Source: Pseudisothecium myosuroides
Lineage: Eukaryota > Streptophyta > Bryopsida > Hypnales > Lembophyllaceae
Reading direction: 5' to 3'
NCBI GenBank assembly: GCA_951799445.1
Contig: OX637295.1
Span: forward strand, 25,110,001 to 25,174,000
Length of the DNA stretch: 64,000 nt
This document shows positions 31,161-44,126 of the stretch, piece by piece (within the stretch, counting starts at the first letter, position 1; the number at the start of each line of letters is the position of its first letter). The position numbers were made by a program, and so were the translations under genes. The notes beneath the pieces were generated by a model. That model saw nothing but the letters and a program-made list of their open reading frames with translations. It ran no database searches and was not told where the DNA came from.

Positions 31161-32313
31161 TCACGCAGCGAAAGCGCCTTCCTCTTCAAGACGTGCCACC
31201 ACCACTTCGCGAAACTCGGTTTCGCACCGTGATCGCAGTATGGTGAGCGTCTTCGCGGCACGGTTCAATATCGCGCCAGTAGGTGTGATTGCAGTAGAAG
31301 TTCCTGCAAATGAATGGCGTCTCCTGCAATTGAAAGACTTGAGCAATGCAATCATCGCCACAAGTGTTCCAACGCAGGCCACCACCCCAAACCAAAAGTT
31401 GGACCATTTCTCGAAACCCTCAGCTTGCAACGCCCTAGCACAAGAAAAAATACTAGCTGCTCAGTTGCGAAAGTTAAGCAAACTTTTCTGTACCCTAAGC
31501 CCTAAACCCTGGTATCTAATAGCATCACAAAGATCATGTACTTTGACAAAGCCCTTAACGTTACACTGGCAAGGCGTTTACACGGGAAAGTGAGACAGGG
31601 GAATCCATCTACATCTTCTGTGTGTATAACAGGGGCAGACACATATAAGAGATTCACCCAAAATGGCAAAATGTATGCTGAATATAACATATGACACTAA
31701 CTCTAGCTCAACGATATGATAATAACATTAAGTCAACATTGCCATGACATTAATTTAACATCATCTTATATAAATATTTATCCAATGTTCCGTTAGGTTA
31801 ACCATCAATTACTCTGAGAATCTTACAAAAGCTTTGAGAGGCGTAACAAGAATGAAGGAAGTGGTTGGTACCCAAGTTCTGGGGCCATCGCTCGTACCGC
31901 TCCTACCGCAGGAGTGTTGCCAATTAGAACCATACCGACCGCGAGTTTGCTGGCACTTGTGAAGACGCTAAGACCGTTGCTCACAATGTGTGGGCCTCTA
32001 GATCGCTTGGAACTAACCTTTTTCAGGGCGTTTCGCAAAGTCTGAAACGTTGCACTCAAAACATCTTTCCACCTCTTACAAACTGGGAGACTGGCGTTGA
32101 TCAGATTGGGGAAAAGGATAGAGTAGGTCATGGCAAGTAAAACTGCAAGGTCGCGGAGGAGTGTCCAGCGAACACTGTCTTCCCAAATCATTTCGGCTTC
32201 GTCAATCGGACTCTGGATTCCTGCGTCATAATTAGATTCCATACCTCTTCCGCTTCCATACCTCTTCCGCTCGATGGTCTTCGGTGCCTTCCAAATTCCA
32301 GAGAGTCTTTTCG
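31161..32313 (-). CDS. Unidentified membrane protein gene, paralogue A (5' end missing)
   Basis: Two exons fit in frame: 32313-31827 (acceptor AG at 32315-32314, donor GTAAGA at 31826) and 31434-31161 (acceptor CTAG). The joint reads ...RLSKL-LALQAEGFEKW. The protein shows IWEDSVRW, CKRWKDVL, TLRNALKKVSSK, IVSNGLS and a hydrophobic LAVGMVLIG. Near the C-terminus it has a single transmembrane segment FWFGVVACVGTLVAMIALL followed by Arg-rich residues and an acidic end. It is diverged but collinear with paralogue B at 44127-46125, sharing splice positions, which argues for a real gene in the past. I do not recognise the family. The first exon could lie at 32720-33028 but is not proven. Confidence 0.5.
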
Positions 32314-32719
32314 CTTCACAGTTCAAAAAATTGGACAAAATCAAAATATACAGGTACCATATATGCCCAATAAATAGATCGCATACTTAGATTTGCGTAT
32401 TTATATCCTAGGAAGATCAGGGCTTAGAATAATATTCGAGGAGAAAGCGGAGAACATTCTTACAATGTTTTGACTCAAATTCCTTAATCGGTGAACTCGA
32501 TATTACTCTTCACCCTCAAAATTGCAATTACGACATATTTTTGAAATTCTCTTCTCCTGAGTAGATTTTTTTCCTTAAAGTAAAAATGCAAAGTGAAGTG
32601 TTTAAACTATTATATTCACTTTCATTATGAATTTAAACTCCATCAAATCAATAAGTACTCAAAAGTTAAACATGGAAACCAGAAAATGGGTTGGATCCTT
32701 GAGTGCACACCCTAATTGG

Positions 32720-33028
32720 CTAATTAAACCCAAATCTTGGAAATGCAAGATAAACAGACTGGCTCTCAGATGTAGGAAGGATCGCTATTAGTAAGAAGGT
32801 AAGAGCAACTAACATGAAACGGAACTTTTCCAGTTTGAAATTGGCAGTGAAATTCCCGAAAGGACCCGCTGAAGATCGGACAGATCGATGCGTCCACTGC
32901 ACATAACATAAAGTCATCTCGTAAATTCCTTTGCTGGTTGGTATGCAACTAAACAGAAACACAGACTTATTATCAAGAATGATTCGGGCAAAACAATAGA
33001 GAAAATTTAAAGCCTGGATCGAGGGCAC
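32720..33028 (-). CDS. Possible upstream exon or small ORF of paralogue A
   Basis: An open frame of 102 codons whose last 36 residues (FMLVALTFLLIAILP..., then SVYLAF) are matched at 46821-47039 upstream of paralogue B. The hydrophobic stretch could be a signal or membrane segment. Conservation in both copies is the only support, and splice sites to the next exon were not found. Confidence 0.25.
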   Translation of the reverse strand: MPSIQALNFLYCFARIILDNKSVFLFSCIPTSKGIYEMTLCYVQWTHRSVRSSAGPFGNFTANFKLEKFRFMLVALTFLLIAILPTSESQSVYLAFPRFGFN

Positions 33029-35238
33029 GAGAAAGAGCCCTGGCCAGATCGGAATGGCAGTTGATGTCGATCATTTGTGTTGTTACATTATCTAAGTAAA
33101 CCCCACTTTCCTATAGCTAGTATACATACTGAGAGAATGATCATCCACTCCCGTGGAATTACATCAATAAGCAACCTCCAGTCAGATCTGCAAGTTTAGC
33201 AAATTCAGAAACTGAGATCAAACAACGCATAAATTCAAAACTAGGCCGCACCAGGTCTAGAATTGCAAGTTCTTCGAATTTCTCAAATTGAGGAAACCAC
33301 CTATAGAATACAATACTAATTAACCAATCATGAAGCAAAAAACATCCCATACTTGAGGATTACATATTAAGACTGAACACAAGATTAAAGGTAAGAGAAG
33401 CTTGAAACCATTCACTTGCATGATAAAGAATATAATCTAACCTACAATTAGTACATTCTCCATCTAAAACGAGGGATAACCGCAAAAATTGTAACCAAAA
33501 CCCTAAGCGAACATAGGGAAACTAACCACAGGGAACTTCTGGGCTTCCCTTACGCCCAGAAGTTTTCCAGATGAATTAGCACTGAAAAACTTGTGAAATT
33601 AGGGAACAGATAGCGACAAAGCAGGAAAACCAGTGGCACGTATTTTCCCTGTTCCAAGCTATGAAAACGGGAATGGCAATCCGGGAACCAGAGCTATTTC
33701 CCAGTAAGATACCATACACATACCTGGTGCGAGCATGTCACCCCCCCCAACTACAAGCCACAAATTTAGGTCAATCCTACCGACAAAGTCGACTTGCTCT
33801 TCCTCTGCGAGTGTCGCAAACATAGACACCAACTCGTTCCCCTTCTCGGGAAAGACCCAAGCTTCCATCCACCTATGCGCTTTTTCGAAGCGATCTTCCA
33901 AAAAAGACCCTTCCAAAAATTCCAAGTTTAGAGCGAACGTTAATACAATTCCTGTCCTACTCCTTCACTCCGGACTTAATTGATCTCCACGTCGATCACC
34001 CTAAACCCCACGTAGCAACAGCGTCGTACAAAGTTAGGTTTCTGATCCAGCACACCTCTGGAAGGACACGCTTCTCGAAGGTGTCTAGGTAGCAGTGCCT
34101 GCTTCTGTCTCTCGCAAATTTATCGACTAGTATAGCAACGTCTCTATCAAATGGTATGATCGGTGATCAATGTCTAAAGAAGGGCGGGAGGCTTGGATTT
34201 TATACTATCGGTAAGCCACTTAGAAGCAGAAATGGTTTGTAGAATTCCGCCTTCATGTACCCATGGTGTACTTTTTGTTCTGAATATGTACCCGCACCTA
34301 AATTCAGATGGGGGCGGAAATAGGCTGGTCACCCTCCTGTTTCTTAACTCGATTCCTTGTAATCTTGTATGCTACGGAGAAGTTCCCCTCTGTGCAGAGA
34401 ACCCGGTCACGCTGCAAGAAGATGGAGCGCAGTTCAGTTCTTTCCTCGTAGTGCAGCAGCACCGAAGACTCCAGAGTCTGGAGGATTTACCATGTTTGAA
34501 AAAGGCTCAGCATCCCCACCCACCTGGCAAAATGCAGGTGGGATATGGCTTGCAAAATTGGGGGGGCATCTATTTTGGAAGCCGGTTGAAATGGACACCC
34601 CACCCATAGCTTGTTAAGTGGACAAGAAAGCCAATAGCAAACTACAACGGCGACTATTTGTGGGAGGCAATATCCACTCATTTTGACTTTTTGTACACTT
34701 TATCTTGTCTTACACGGTTTGCAAGCTAGCTTTTGGCTTGCAAAACCACCCAGTTTTGCAAACTACTTGAAGTTTTGGGGCCAACCTCTTAAGAAATTCA
34801 TCCGTTTTGCAAGCCTAGTGGGGCACTTTTGCAAGCCGCCTTGAACAAGTCATCCATTTTGCAAGATGGGTGGAGTCGCCATGCAATAAGTTTTTACACC
34901 TAGAATCACTCTTAGGTTTGTGCATAAGAAAAGTTCCCAGTGAAGGTAAGGTATTCCATAAACAACTAAAAATACCCCGACCTAATACAACGATGAGGCA
35001 TGTTTGGTGAGGCACAAAAAACTCCGGTTCTTCTTTGGACAAACATTGGACAAACATTATTATTCAAGTTAAACGAACATTATTGTACTCTCGTCTCAAG
35101 TCATTAGATGGACATAATTATTATTGTTAGGATTTTCAAGTCAGACTTCCCCCAACTTCCGTCACATGCTTGACACGGTATAATTATTTTATTTATTTTT
35201 GAAGGAAATGAAACGGAATTTTATTGCAAAGAGTACAA
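33029..35238. other. No recognised gene; end of the A/B duplication and TTGCAAG-rich DNA
   Basis: Similarity to the B copy ends near 33290. An open frame at 33925-33659 (minus) ends at a donor-like GTATGT and might be a lone exon. It lacks an ATG and I do not name it. At 34500-34880 TTTTGCAAG/CTTGCAAA recurs many times in both orientations without an obvious unit. Confidence 0.4.
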
Positions 35239-35524
35239 TAAGGTAACTACATCCAAAATCGCACAGTTAAGCAATTCAGCATGGTTCCCAATATTATATT
35301 GAATTTTTTTTGTGAAGTCTTCTTGGTAGTTGCAAGGGGATTCTAGATTCTCTTAGAATGCATTTTTTGGACCCCATGTGAATAACCTACAAATTTTTGA
35401 AGTGCTGAAAATAGGTTGTTCTAAAATTGACCCTTGACTCTCATGAATAGTGGAAGTACATTTTAGGCAAGAATATCCAAGAGACGATTTTAGAAAAGGG
35501 TTGCTTTTAGATATAGTTGCCTTA
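35239..35524. mobile_element. AGGTA-type MITE b (286 bp)
   Basis: Starts TAAGGTAACTACATCC. The reverse complement of its end is TAAGGCAACTATATCTAAAA. Same family as 29387-29841. Confidence 0.6.
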
Positions 35525-36585
35525 GAAACCCACTAGCCACTGGTGGCTAACGAAAGAACTGAGACACGAAATCTGATTTCAGTAATTTTGGACGGTGCAA
35601 TAGTAAGGTAAGTACCCATTCCCACCCTTGCACTCAATTTTGTCATCATGTATATATGGAATACATGCTAGAAAGAAAATGTACACCACTTGTACATGAG
35701 GGAGGAGTTCTTAAAGGGATGGGAATGGATGCATCTACCTTATCCAATTTTCCAAGAGTGACAATGAGGTAGCTATGACATCAATGCCATGGATGAAACA
35801 TGCAGAGGTCAAATGAAATCTCCTTTGTTCACCAAATTTATGAATTCTTGTCCAAGAAAGAGTGATACTATTGTGTAGGGAATTAGCGACTCTGTCAATT
35901 AGGATCATTAGTAGAAACATAGTCCTGTATAGATGAAGCTTTAAGTCTCAAACTTGGTTTAATTTATTGTTGCATATATATTTAAACTATAAGACTTAAA
36001 TTTGGAACCAAAAATACTCTAGAATGATCTCCATGTATACAATCACATTATCATTCAACCAGCCTTATAAGGAAGATAAATGTACCAGTCATGCCTTATT
36101 TTTCCACTTTGAATTTTAGCTTTTATGTTTTAAAAGTGTGTATTAACTATCAAGGTGTGTATAATTGAAAATTTAATATAACATTATTGCTTTGGAGTGA
36201 TTAATTGTAGTCCTACAAATTCAAATCTTCAATCAAACTAATCATCGGCGCTACATAATAATAGACATACAATTTTGAAGATGAAAATCAATTGGTGCCT
36301 TAGTACATCCTTTGTTTTTCTTCACCTTTCAGAAACTCATTAGAGAAAAAATCAAGCCTTCAGGATTTCCACATCACCATTGGCCCTATAGAATCTTACC
36401 AATTGTGTATTCACCTTATCTGACTTTTGCAAGGGTGAAGTCACGACTTAATAATTAATGTGCATTAGAGGTAGGTTTAATAATCAAAAGCATCAAATTA
36501 TGGGGGATTTATAATTAGCAGGACCTAAACCTAAGTACTCCAAGTACAAATTGTCACAAAAAAAATGTTCAAAATAAAATTCAAT
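35525..36585. other. AT-rich DNA without recognisable genes
   Basis: Only short ORFs with low-complexity content. Nothing supportable. Confidence 0.5.
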
Positions 36586-37308
36586 TACCATCTACCATCA
36601 AGAAATTCTTATATGGGAATGCAAAAGACTTATTTTATTGACATTTGGTGAATGTGAAGGGTGGGGAGGTTGCCATTTTTATACTAAAATATGTATTGTC
36701 CATCTTGAATCCTCAAAGGGTATGAGATAACTTGAAAATGAGAACTTAACTACTCATTGTTAAAATATAGGAATTGTGCTCAAAGTAGAAATTTAGACAT
36801 CATTTAGGCATAATAGAATAGTTTTTTTCAAAAAAAGTTGAACTAAGTTAATGTGTCAAATCAAGTTAACTTTCATCTTCAAAATCTTGTTTGAGATTTC
36901 AAGACTCGAATCAAAAGTTACAGACAAATTTTAGAGGGATTGGAAGGGACATTTTCTTTGACATTTTCAAACATCTTCTCTGATTTTTGTCCATAACTTT
37001 CTTTTAGAGGTTCAAATTCTCAAACGGTTTTTTGGAGATGACATTTGGCTTGATTTAACGCATTAATTTAGTTCAAAGTTTTTTGAAAAAAATTAATCTA
37101 CCATGCCTGAATGAGGTCTGAAATTCTACTTTGAGCACAATTCCTATGTTTTAACAATGAGCGGTCAAATTATCTTATATTCTTTGAAGATTCATGATGG
37201 ACGATAGATTTTAGTATATAAGTGACCTCGCCACCCTCCATTCTCATCAAATGTCGATAAAGTAAGTCTTTTATATTCCCATCAAAAAATTCTTGATGAT
37301 AGATGGTA
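36586..37308. mobile_element. Fold-back element with ~240-bp inverted arms
   Basis: The left arm begins TACCATCTACCATCAAG (36586). The right arm ends with the complementary sequence at 37308. The arms stay alignable for about 240 bp, including GGAATTGTGCTCAAAGTAGAA and the AGG(C)AT inner part, around a ~235-bp spacer. A related single arm lies at 59405-59525. No ORF and no clear target duplication. Confidence 0.75.
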
Positions 37309-37962
37309 GATCTCACATTCCAACATAAAGTGGGTAGCAATAGGGGAAAAAATTAATTAAAGTGCAAAATAAAATGTAATGTTCAGGGTTTTTTGAGGGC
37401 TTTCTAGCAGCCCTTTGGAGGGTCCATTTTTTCTTTAATGTAAATACCATTGATCATTCAATTAAGTGAATTCCTACCTTATTGACTTGATTGTACCTCT
37501 ATAAGACATGCTAAGTTTGAAGATAGAAACATGTGCAACATTTATAAACAATAGTGTAGTTTAATTCATTAGTGCAATGAAAATTCATCCATCCAATGAG
37601 CTTCATTAGTGTATTAGGATCTATTTGAATAACACTTAATTTTAGAATAATATGTACTAACATTGAACACCTAATAATAGAATAAATTAATGTAATTGGA
37701 AGACTAGGCTATTAGAAGAAGTCACATAATTATAGGCTTATAACATTTGAGCTATTTGAGTGATGGTGAAAATAACAAAGAAACTAGTGGACAAATGACT
37801 TAGAGAATATAGTGGAAAACTTAAAGGAATAAAAAATGTGTTAAAGTTTCTACATGTAGAGTTTATTAAAAAAAATGTGAATTGTAATCTATTCAAGAAT
37901 GTTAATTTGCAAGCAATACATCTCTAATTTATAAGGTTCATAGGTTCGTACAAAGACAACAC

Positions 37963-38232
37963 TGAAGTCGTGAATTCATACCTACGTACCATAATCATAC
38001 ATATTACGTGTACTTTTACGCACTGAATCAGTGCGTAAACAATGCCTATCAATAACGTACGATTGTTGTATTGATGTCAGTACAGTTTAGGTGCATTTTG
38101 GATACCACATTTGTATAATTAAAGTACATAAATTGTACACTTTTAATAAAGATTTTAATGACATTGATTCAGTGCGTAAAAATGTACGTAATATGTATGA
38201 TTATGGTATGTAGGCATGAATTCACGACTTCA
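37963..38232. mobile_element. 270-bp MITE with 71-bp near-perfect inverted repeats
   Basis: Both ends read TGAAGTCGTGAATTCAT..., with an inner end CGCACTGAATCA(G/A)TG. About six mismatches separate the 71-bp arms. The ~130-bp centre is AT-rich. The target duplication is not obvious. Confidence 0.75.
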
Positions 38233-39242
38233 ATACGATATCTGTTGAAAAATCGTCCTCCCTCAAGTTCGAGATGTATACAATAGGATAACTAAAGCAT
38301 GGAAAAGTCTCTTATTTTTAATTAATGCTATTGGCAAAAAGTTGTTTATTGAGGTGAAACATATTTGTGTTATTTGAATTCACATCATAGAGTCTACCTC
38401 TGAAAGGAGACACCAAGAATAGCACCCGCTATCGAAGCCTATATGGCTTAGATAGTAGAACTAGCCCCAACGCTCTTTATTCATGATGGTCATAAAGACC
38501 AGAGTTACTCTTTTTCTTCTTCTTCCTCTGTTATTTGAATTATAGAATATTTGCAAGGAAACATTTCAAATCTATGCTATTCAAAAGCAAGTTCAAAAGT
38601 TAGAACACCAACACAAGAATAAAATTAAAAATTAGAAGCATAAATTCTCTAAATGTCCTTCAATTTGCAAAATTGGGATGGATGATACTACCAATATTGT
38701 TGAATTGGTTATCTATAGGGTGAATTCTTATCCAATCTTTTTTTCAAATTATCCTAAAAAAAGATTTGCAAATTGATATTTTTTCGGAAAAATCATTCTA
38801 TTTGGAGGGATCACATGTGCATGACTAAGATAATTTATAATGGGATATTATTTTAGGTCCCTTGAAGTTTTAGCATAATTAGATGATTGTCTTATTAAGA
38901 CATTTTGAATTGAGATCAAGAAAACAAGATGTAGTTTTTTAAAGTTTCACCTAAGGTAGGATGACCCAAATTAGGCATTGTCATCCCTTTAATAGATGCA
39001 TGTATGTAGATTGATCGGATTTGCAATTTTCCTTGAACAAAACAGCAAATTGGAGAAGTTTCTCATATATTTTGGTCAACTTATTTTTTATTACAAAAAG
39101 ACAAATTGTAGGTGGCCATAGCAATAACATATACCGATAATTAGCTTCCCATTGTTGTATGTCCCTACTTAGGATTGTTCTCATCTATATGGATTCTCAA
39201 TGTGGTTCTTTAACTCCAGCTACGTACATAGTTGTAATCCAA

Positions 39243-39710
39243 TAAGGTAAACCAGCCCATCATGGTCAAATGACCCATGACGGACACCTAAAGAATGATC
39301 CCATGATGGTTATTATCAGTTCATGAGATTTCGGACCACAATCAATGCTCTACCTGACACTAATGGATTAATTAGTAACCTCATTAGGAACATCCAACTA
39401 TTTCAGTGTAAATCACTATAGGAAGTGACTTTTTAAGGCCTTTCACTTCATAAAATATTTTGACTGCTTTAGAAGAGTAAGGTGAGCATTATGGATATAG
39501 TTGCATGTTGGTCTTGGGGTAGTCTACAGGATCTTTTGGGCTGAACAGTTCAAAAATTTATAGCTAATTCATACTTTGTTGAAAAAATATAACTTCAATT
39601 GCTCTTACTATTTCTCACAGTTGTCTGTATGTGGGGAAATTTTTTTTAAAATTCAGCCATGGCATGAGGGCAAACTAACAATTCTGACCATGATGGGCTG
39701 GTTTACCTTA
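39243..39710. mobile_element. AGGTA-type MITE c (468 bp)
   Basis: TAAGGTAAACCAGCCCATCA at the left and its exact complement at the right (about 28 bp TIR), with TA at both ends. Confidence 0.75.
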
Positions 39711-40145
39711 GCTAATTGTCCCTCAAGGATTGTAAAATCATTACAAGAAATTTCAGCCTTCGAAGGGACCACGAGTTTTGACCCCCCCGGGTGCAATTGA
39801 AGAAAAAATTCAAATAAAATATTATTTGATTTCGGGTGCTGATGTGGCACTACTAGTGCCACGTCAGACTTTTTTTTTTAAATTTAATTTAATTTAATTT
39901 TTTTTTTAAATATTAAAAAAATAAAAAATAAAATTTTAATTGTTCTGTAGTTGCACCGCAGGGGTGCCGAAAATCATCTGTTAACGGCCTCTTCGAGGCC
40001 CGAAACTTCTTCTAATGAATGAATGAATTTTTTGCCAAGTATAGAATAACATGGTGACTTGTCAATCCAATTTCAACCGCTTTTCAACTCCAATTCCACA
40101 CCAATTGAAAGTTGTTATGATGCCAAACTCCTTTCCAATTTTTAC

Positions 40146-40560
40146 TAAGGTAGTGTGCTCTAAAAGCGAGCAGCCTCTTCAAATGGCGACCCTATATTTA
40201 GGTCTTAAATGGACATTAGTTGGTCCTTAAATGGACCTCTCAAGCCATTGAGAGAATCGAGAGAAAAACTTTATTCATTGCAAGAGCCAATCATTGACCT
40301 TCATTTACTCAAATCACTTTAGAAGTTGCAAGTGGTCAAATTTTGGAAGACCTAGGGTCACAAATAGGTGCCTACAACAGTTTTTAAAAAAAATTCATGA
40401 GTAATTCAAAAACGATTCAAAAAATATGAAACCACTTGTGTAACGTTCCGTATCCATTTTTCTTTCTCTGAAAAATGATCCAAAAATACTTTTGTTCAAG
40501 AAAACCTGTGAAAAAGGCAGATCAGCCCTTAAATGGTCGCTTTTAGGCCATACTACCTTA
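40146..40560. mobile_element. AGGTA-type MITE d (415 bp)
   Basis: Left TAAGGTAGTGTGCTCTAAAA; the complement of the right end is TAAGGTAGTATGGCCTAAAA. Its interior (GAGAATCGAG..., ATTGCAAGAGCCAATCA, GACCTAGGGTCACAAATAGG) matches MITE e in opposite orientation. Confidence 0.75.
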
Positions 40561-40808
40561 CTAACATTAGAATGCAACAAGGCACAATTGGGCCAAGAAG
40601 TATGGATCACAATCGGGGTGGAGGAGGCAATTTAGTGTCTCTACACTTTAGCTGAGTGTTCATTTCACCACAACCTGAAATTAATTCGACACTGAACATA
40701 GCCAGAGAGATGACAAACATTGACAAGCTAAGTGAAATCAGGGCTACTTCTTTGCAGCCTGCTTTTGCACCCTTCATCTGGCTTATGAAATTTGGAACAT
40801 CATTTTCC

Positions 40809-41583
40809 TTAACCCCTAAGGACCCAAGTGACCATTTTTTGAGCTGCCTGTTCTCATACTTTTATTTTTTTGGAAAATAAATTTTATTTCTAGAAAATAG
40901 ACTTTGTTACAAATCCAATGGCAATAGTTTCATCAAATTTCAAGTTAAACTCCGCCTTGTGGAATTTTTCAAAGTTTGCAGTGTAGTTTAATTTATAGCT
41001 CGTTTTTTTGTACTCAGTTTAGGGTTGGACTAAAAAGTCAGCAAACCAATGAGCTTCTTGCCCACCTCATAAAGGTCAGATCCAAGGAGCTCAAGGAGAA
41101 GACAAGTGTCCCATTCTTTTTTCTCTTGCAAATTCTACTCAAATTTCAGTGACCAACATTCATTGCAAGCTTCACCATGATTTATGAAATTCTTGGAATG
41201 TTACGAAATATTACATGTATATTCTCAACTCTCTTATCTTTCATTGAGCACAAAAAAGCATCAATTTGAAATATTCTCACAAAGATATGCTCCTTCAAAT
41301 TGAGTTGCCTTATATTTCCATTCACCCAAATATAACTTTAAAATTAAATATCTCCTAAACCATGCGGTCAAATAATCTAAATTTTTTTGAGGTGCTCACT
41401 CTCAATGTTAACTTCAAGATCCTACGGTTATATTATATCTGTTCTCAAAAAAATTGGATAAAAAAAATTGCCCAAATTGTTGGCAGTTTTGGTCCATTTT
41501 GAAAGAACCCCACCCCACCCCACCCCATCCCCACCCCATCCCCACCCCATCCCCACCCCCACCCCCGGATCCTTAGGGGTTAA
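40809..41583. mobile_element. TTAA/CCC-type MITE P1 (775 bp, piggyBac-like ends)
   Basis: TTAA at both ends. Inverted ends are CCCCTAAGGACCC and CCCCTAAGGATCC. TTAA targets with CCY-starting ends are the mark of piggyBac-type elements. The right end carries a CCCCACCCCATCC tandem tract (about 41507-41566) that could fold as G4/i-motif. Confidence 0.65.
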
Positions 41584-41654
41584 ATTACTATAGTTCTATT
41601 AAAATGGCATGGTGAACCCTCAATGAGCTACGGAATTGCGAGGGGATGACGGTG

Positions 41655-43102
41655 GGCCAGGGTGAACTGACCCCCTTATTGCCCCACCTTGGGTTGGATG
41701 GATGGAAGGGGGTTCAGTTTCCTGTCCAGACACGAGGGTGTTGGCCTAGCCCTAGCTTGGCGCGCTTCGCGGTTGCCCAACTCCATCTGCCTCGAGCGCT
41801 AATCCCTGCTTGGAGTTGTCAGTTTGTCACCTTCTCTGTGGTCACTTATTCTTCCCGCCCTTCATCACCTGCCATGCTCGCATGCTCTAATGTTCGTCCA
41901 AGTTATCACCAGTTTCTCCTCGGCTTGAAATCGAGAGACTTGGGGAGAGAGTGTGATGACAAATTCGAAGGAAGAACTAAGGAAGAGTGGGAAGGGAGAT
42001 GGGGCCGTGCATTGCAGATGCAAGTATTTGGGTGTTTTAGTCTGCCAGTTTCTCAGAGCAGGATTCCATGATTCGCCACATGAGTGCATCTTGATTATCG
42101 GCTAAAGCAAGATTGTGTGTCCTAGCCTCCTGCCTGGGCTTACTGGTCAAAACTTCATTCTGAGAAGAACTTGAATTTTTTCCCTATGAACTTAACATGT
42201 CTTAAACCCTTGAGTTGCAAGTAATTTTTTTTTATGGAAGCAGAACATGCTTAAATGATGATTGCTTCATCACTAAATTCTCTTATTGCAAGCTCATTGG
42301 GGAAACGTGCTGAATCCACAACCCAATAGATGTAGTTGCCACCGAAGTACGTACAAGCTGGAATAGTAATAAGCTTTGCAATTCAATCAAGCCCAGAAAA
42401 CGAATCTAGCATCGCACTGGAGTCAATCAACAATCAGTTGCCTGAGAAGCAATTGTGGCCTCCGGCCTCGAACCAAGATGTGCCATTTCTTACAGAGATG
42501 TGGCCATGTGAGGTTGAGGATTACTTGGCAGTTGACTTAGGACCCAGCTAGGTTTCAAAATGCCTCGACTGCCTGCAATGAATCCTTGTTCTTGTTTACT
42601 TTTATGTTCTCTTTTGGAAAGATCGACTTCAGCAATGTCCTCGGGGCTAAACAACAGGTTGCAGAGCTCCTGCTTGGCTCTCTCAGCGAGCTCAGATTCA
42701 GTCTGGTCCTCTTCATCTTCTCAACGTGAGGAACTTTGGTGTGTGTTTTTCAAATGAAAGGAACTAGAATAGCTGCTCGTCTGACCAAGCAAACAATGTA
42801 AGGTAAGTGCAAGCGCTCTTGTCCATATGAAGAAGAGAAGTTCGTAGAGACGTGTGAGGAGGAGCGCGCTCGTGCAACAAACAGGAGAGAGGGAAAAGAG
42901 ATTCTTGTGCTTTGTACACAACAAAAAAGGTGACAACTTCGGGCATGGTTTAGCGCTCGAGGCAGATGGAGTTGGGCAGCCGCGAAGCGCGCCGAGCTGG
43001 GGCCAGACCAACACCCTTGTGTCTGGACAGGAAACTGCCCCCCCCCATGCATCCCTCCCTCCATCCAAGGCGGGGCAATAAGGGGGTCAATTCACCCTGG
43101 CC
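41655..43102. mobile_element. Mutator-type non-autonomous element with perfect 9-bp target duplication
   Basis: ATGACGGTG flanks the element on both sides (41646-41654 and 43103-43111). The ends are inverted repeats of about 180 bp starting GGCCAGGGTGAA and including GCGCGCTTCGCGG and GCCCAACTCCATCTGCCTCG. Long TIRs with a 9-bp duplication are the Mutator signature. The ~1.1-kb interior holds two modest ORFs (42336-42551 and 42560-42757, plus) that could be captured gene fragments. I recognise neither. Confidence 0.85.
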
Positions 43103-44126
43103 ATGACGGTGGATATCTTAGTTGAGCATACCCAAATGTTGCAGATGGAAAGTAATTTGCATACTAATTTGCATGTTTATTGGTACATCATGCTACTCTA
43201 TATGTCACAATATTTTGTGGACCATAAAGCGATTGGGCTCTAAAAGTTTTTTGTAACATAGATACACATTTTGCTTTCTTCAATGTACCAACTTCATTTA
43301 TCAATATACTAACTATGAACGTAACAAATGGTGGCCAGGGTGTTCTTAGTGACCTATGTGATTCCAACTTCAAAATTCATAACTAATTCCTTGAAGGTCC
43401 AAAAAACATGCAACAACTTGGGTTAGATGTCAAGTCCATTTTTCTTTTGAGGGAAATTTTACTGAAGAATATTTCAAGAAGTTCGCCTCCAATTGCAAAT
43501 TAGCTCTTAAATAGTCGCTATATAGACCTCCTACCTCAATGCCAGTGCCTCCACAGACAAATGACCTTCTAAATGCACTCACATATGTTTATAACATGAC
43601 ACGTGGAGGGTGTCCAATTACAAAGATGTGCACACAACAATATAGTTTCTCTGGGTTTACTGCACAGAATGGGTGGAAGTTGTGAAGTTGCGGAAGTCAA
43701 AAGTGCCACACTCAATTTAAAAGATATGCATATAAATCTGTGCCCCTCTTGTAAGCTTAATTACCGTGGTCCATAGTAGACCTGCCATCAGGATCAAGTT
43801 ATGGAGAGATTTTGGTACATAAGATAAACGGACTCAAGCATTGGTCATCCACAGAACAAAGAGTGCGAATTGCAGTGATACGAAGGAGGTGCAAGCGTCC
43901 CTTACCGACGCTGGTTGACTTTTATTCATGCACAGCGTGCATCTAAATGGAAAAATGAAAGGTCAAAACAAAGGTCCCCGGAGCCCCGTGCGGACTATAA
44001 TACTGGTACTTAGACCAAGTCTAAGTTAAAACTCAGGAAGTCAGGATGTGTAGATGTTGTGCGAACGATAAGTAACCTTGTGCCTTGAGGCACACAAGCC
44101 TTCACGATGCGTAAGCTCCTTCCTCT
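43103..44126. other. No recognised gene; fragments of AGGTA-type MITE interior
   Basis: 43400-43560 resembles part of the MITE d/e interior and ends CTCCTACCTC. Similarity to the paralogue-A region (30.99-31.16 kb) begins at about 43950. Confidence 0.4.

Noticed and set aside
31497..31520. CCCTAAACCC-like telomeric stretch (also near 44450)
   Set aside because: Only one or two units. It lies in the intron of the duplicated gene and is present in both copies by common descent, so it is not an interstitial telomere.
34193..34617. 138-codon plus-strand ORF
   Set aside because: No recognisable pattern, no splice or promoter context, and its end runs into TTGCAAG-rich repetitive DNA.
41646..43111. 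Two ORFs mirrored at 41646-42071 and 42721-43068 as a gene pair
   Set aside because: Both are translations of the same terminal inverted repeat of the Mutator-type element, so they are not genes.
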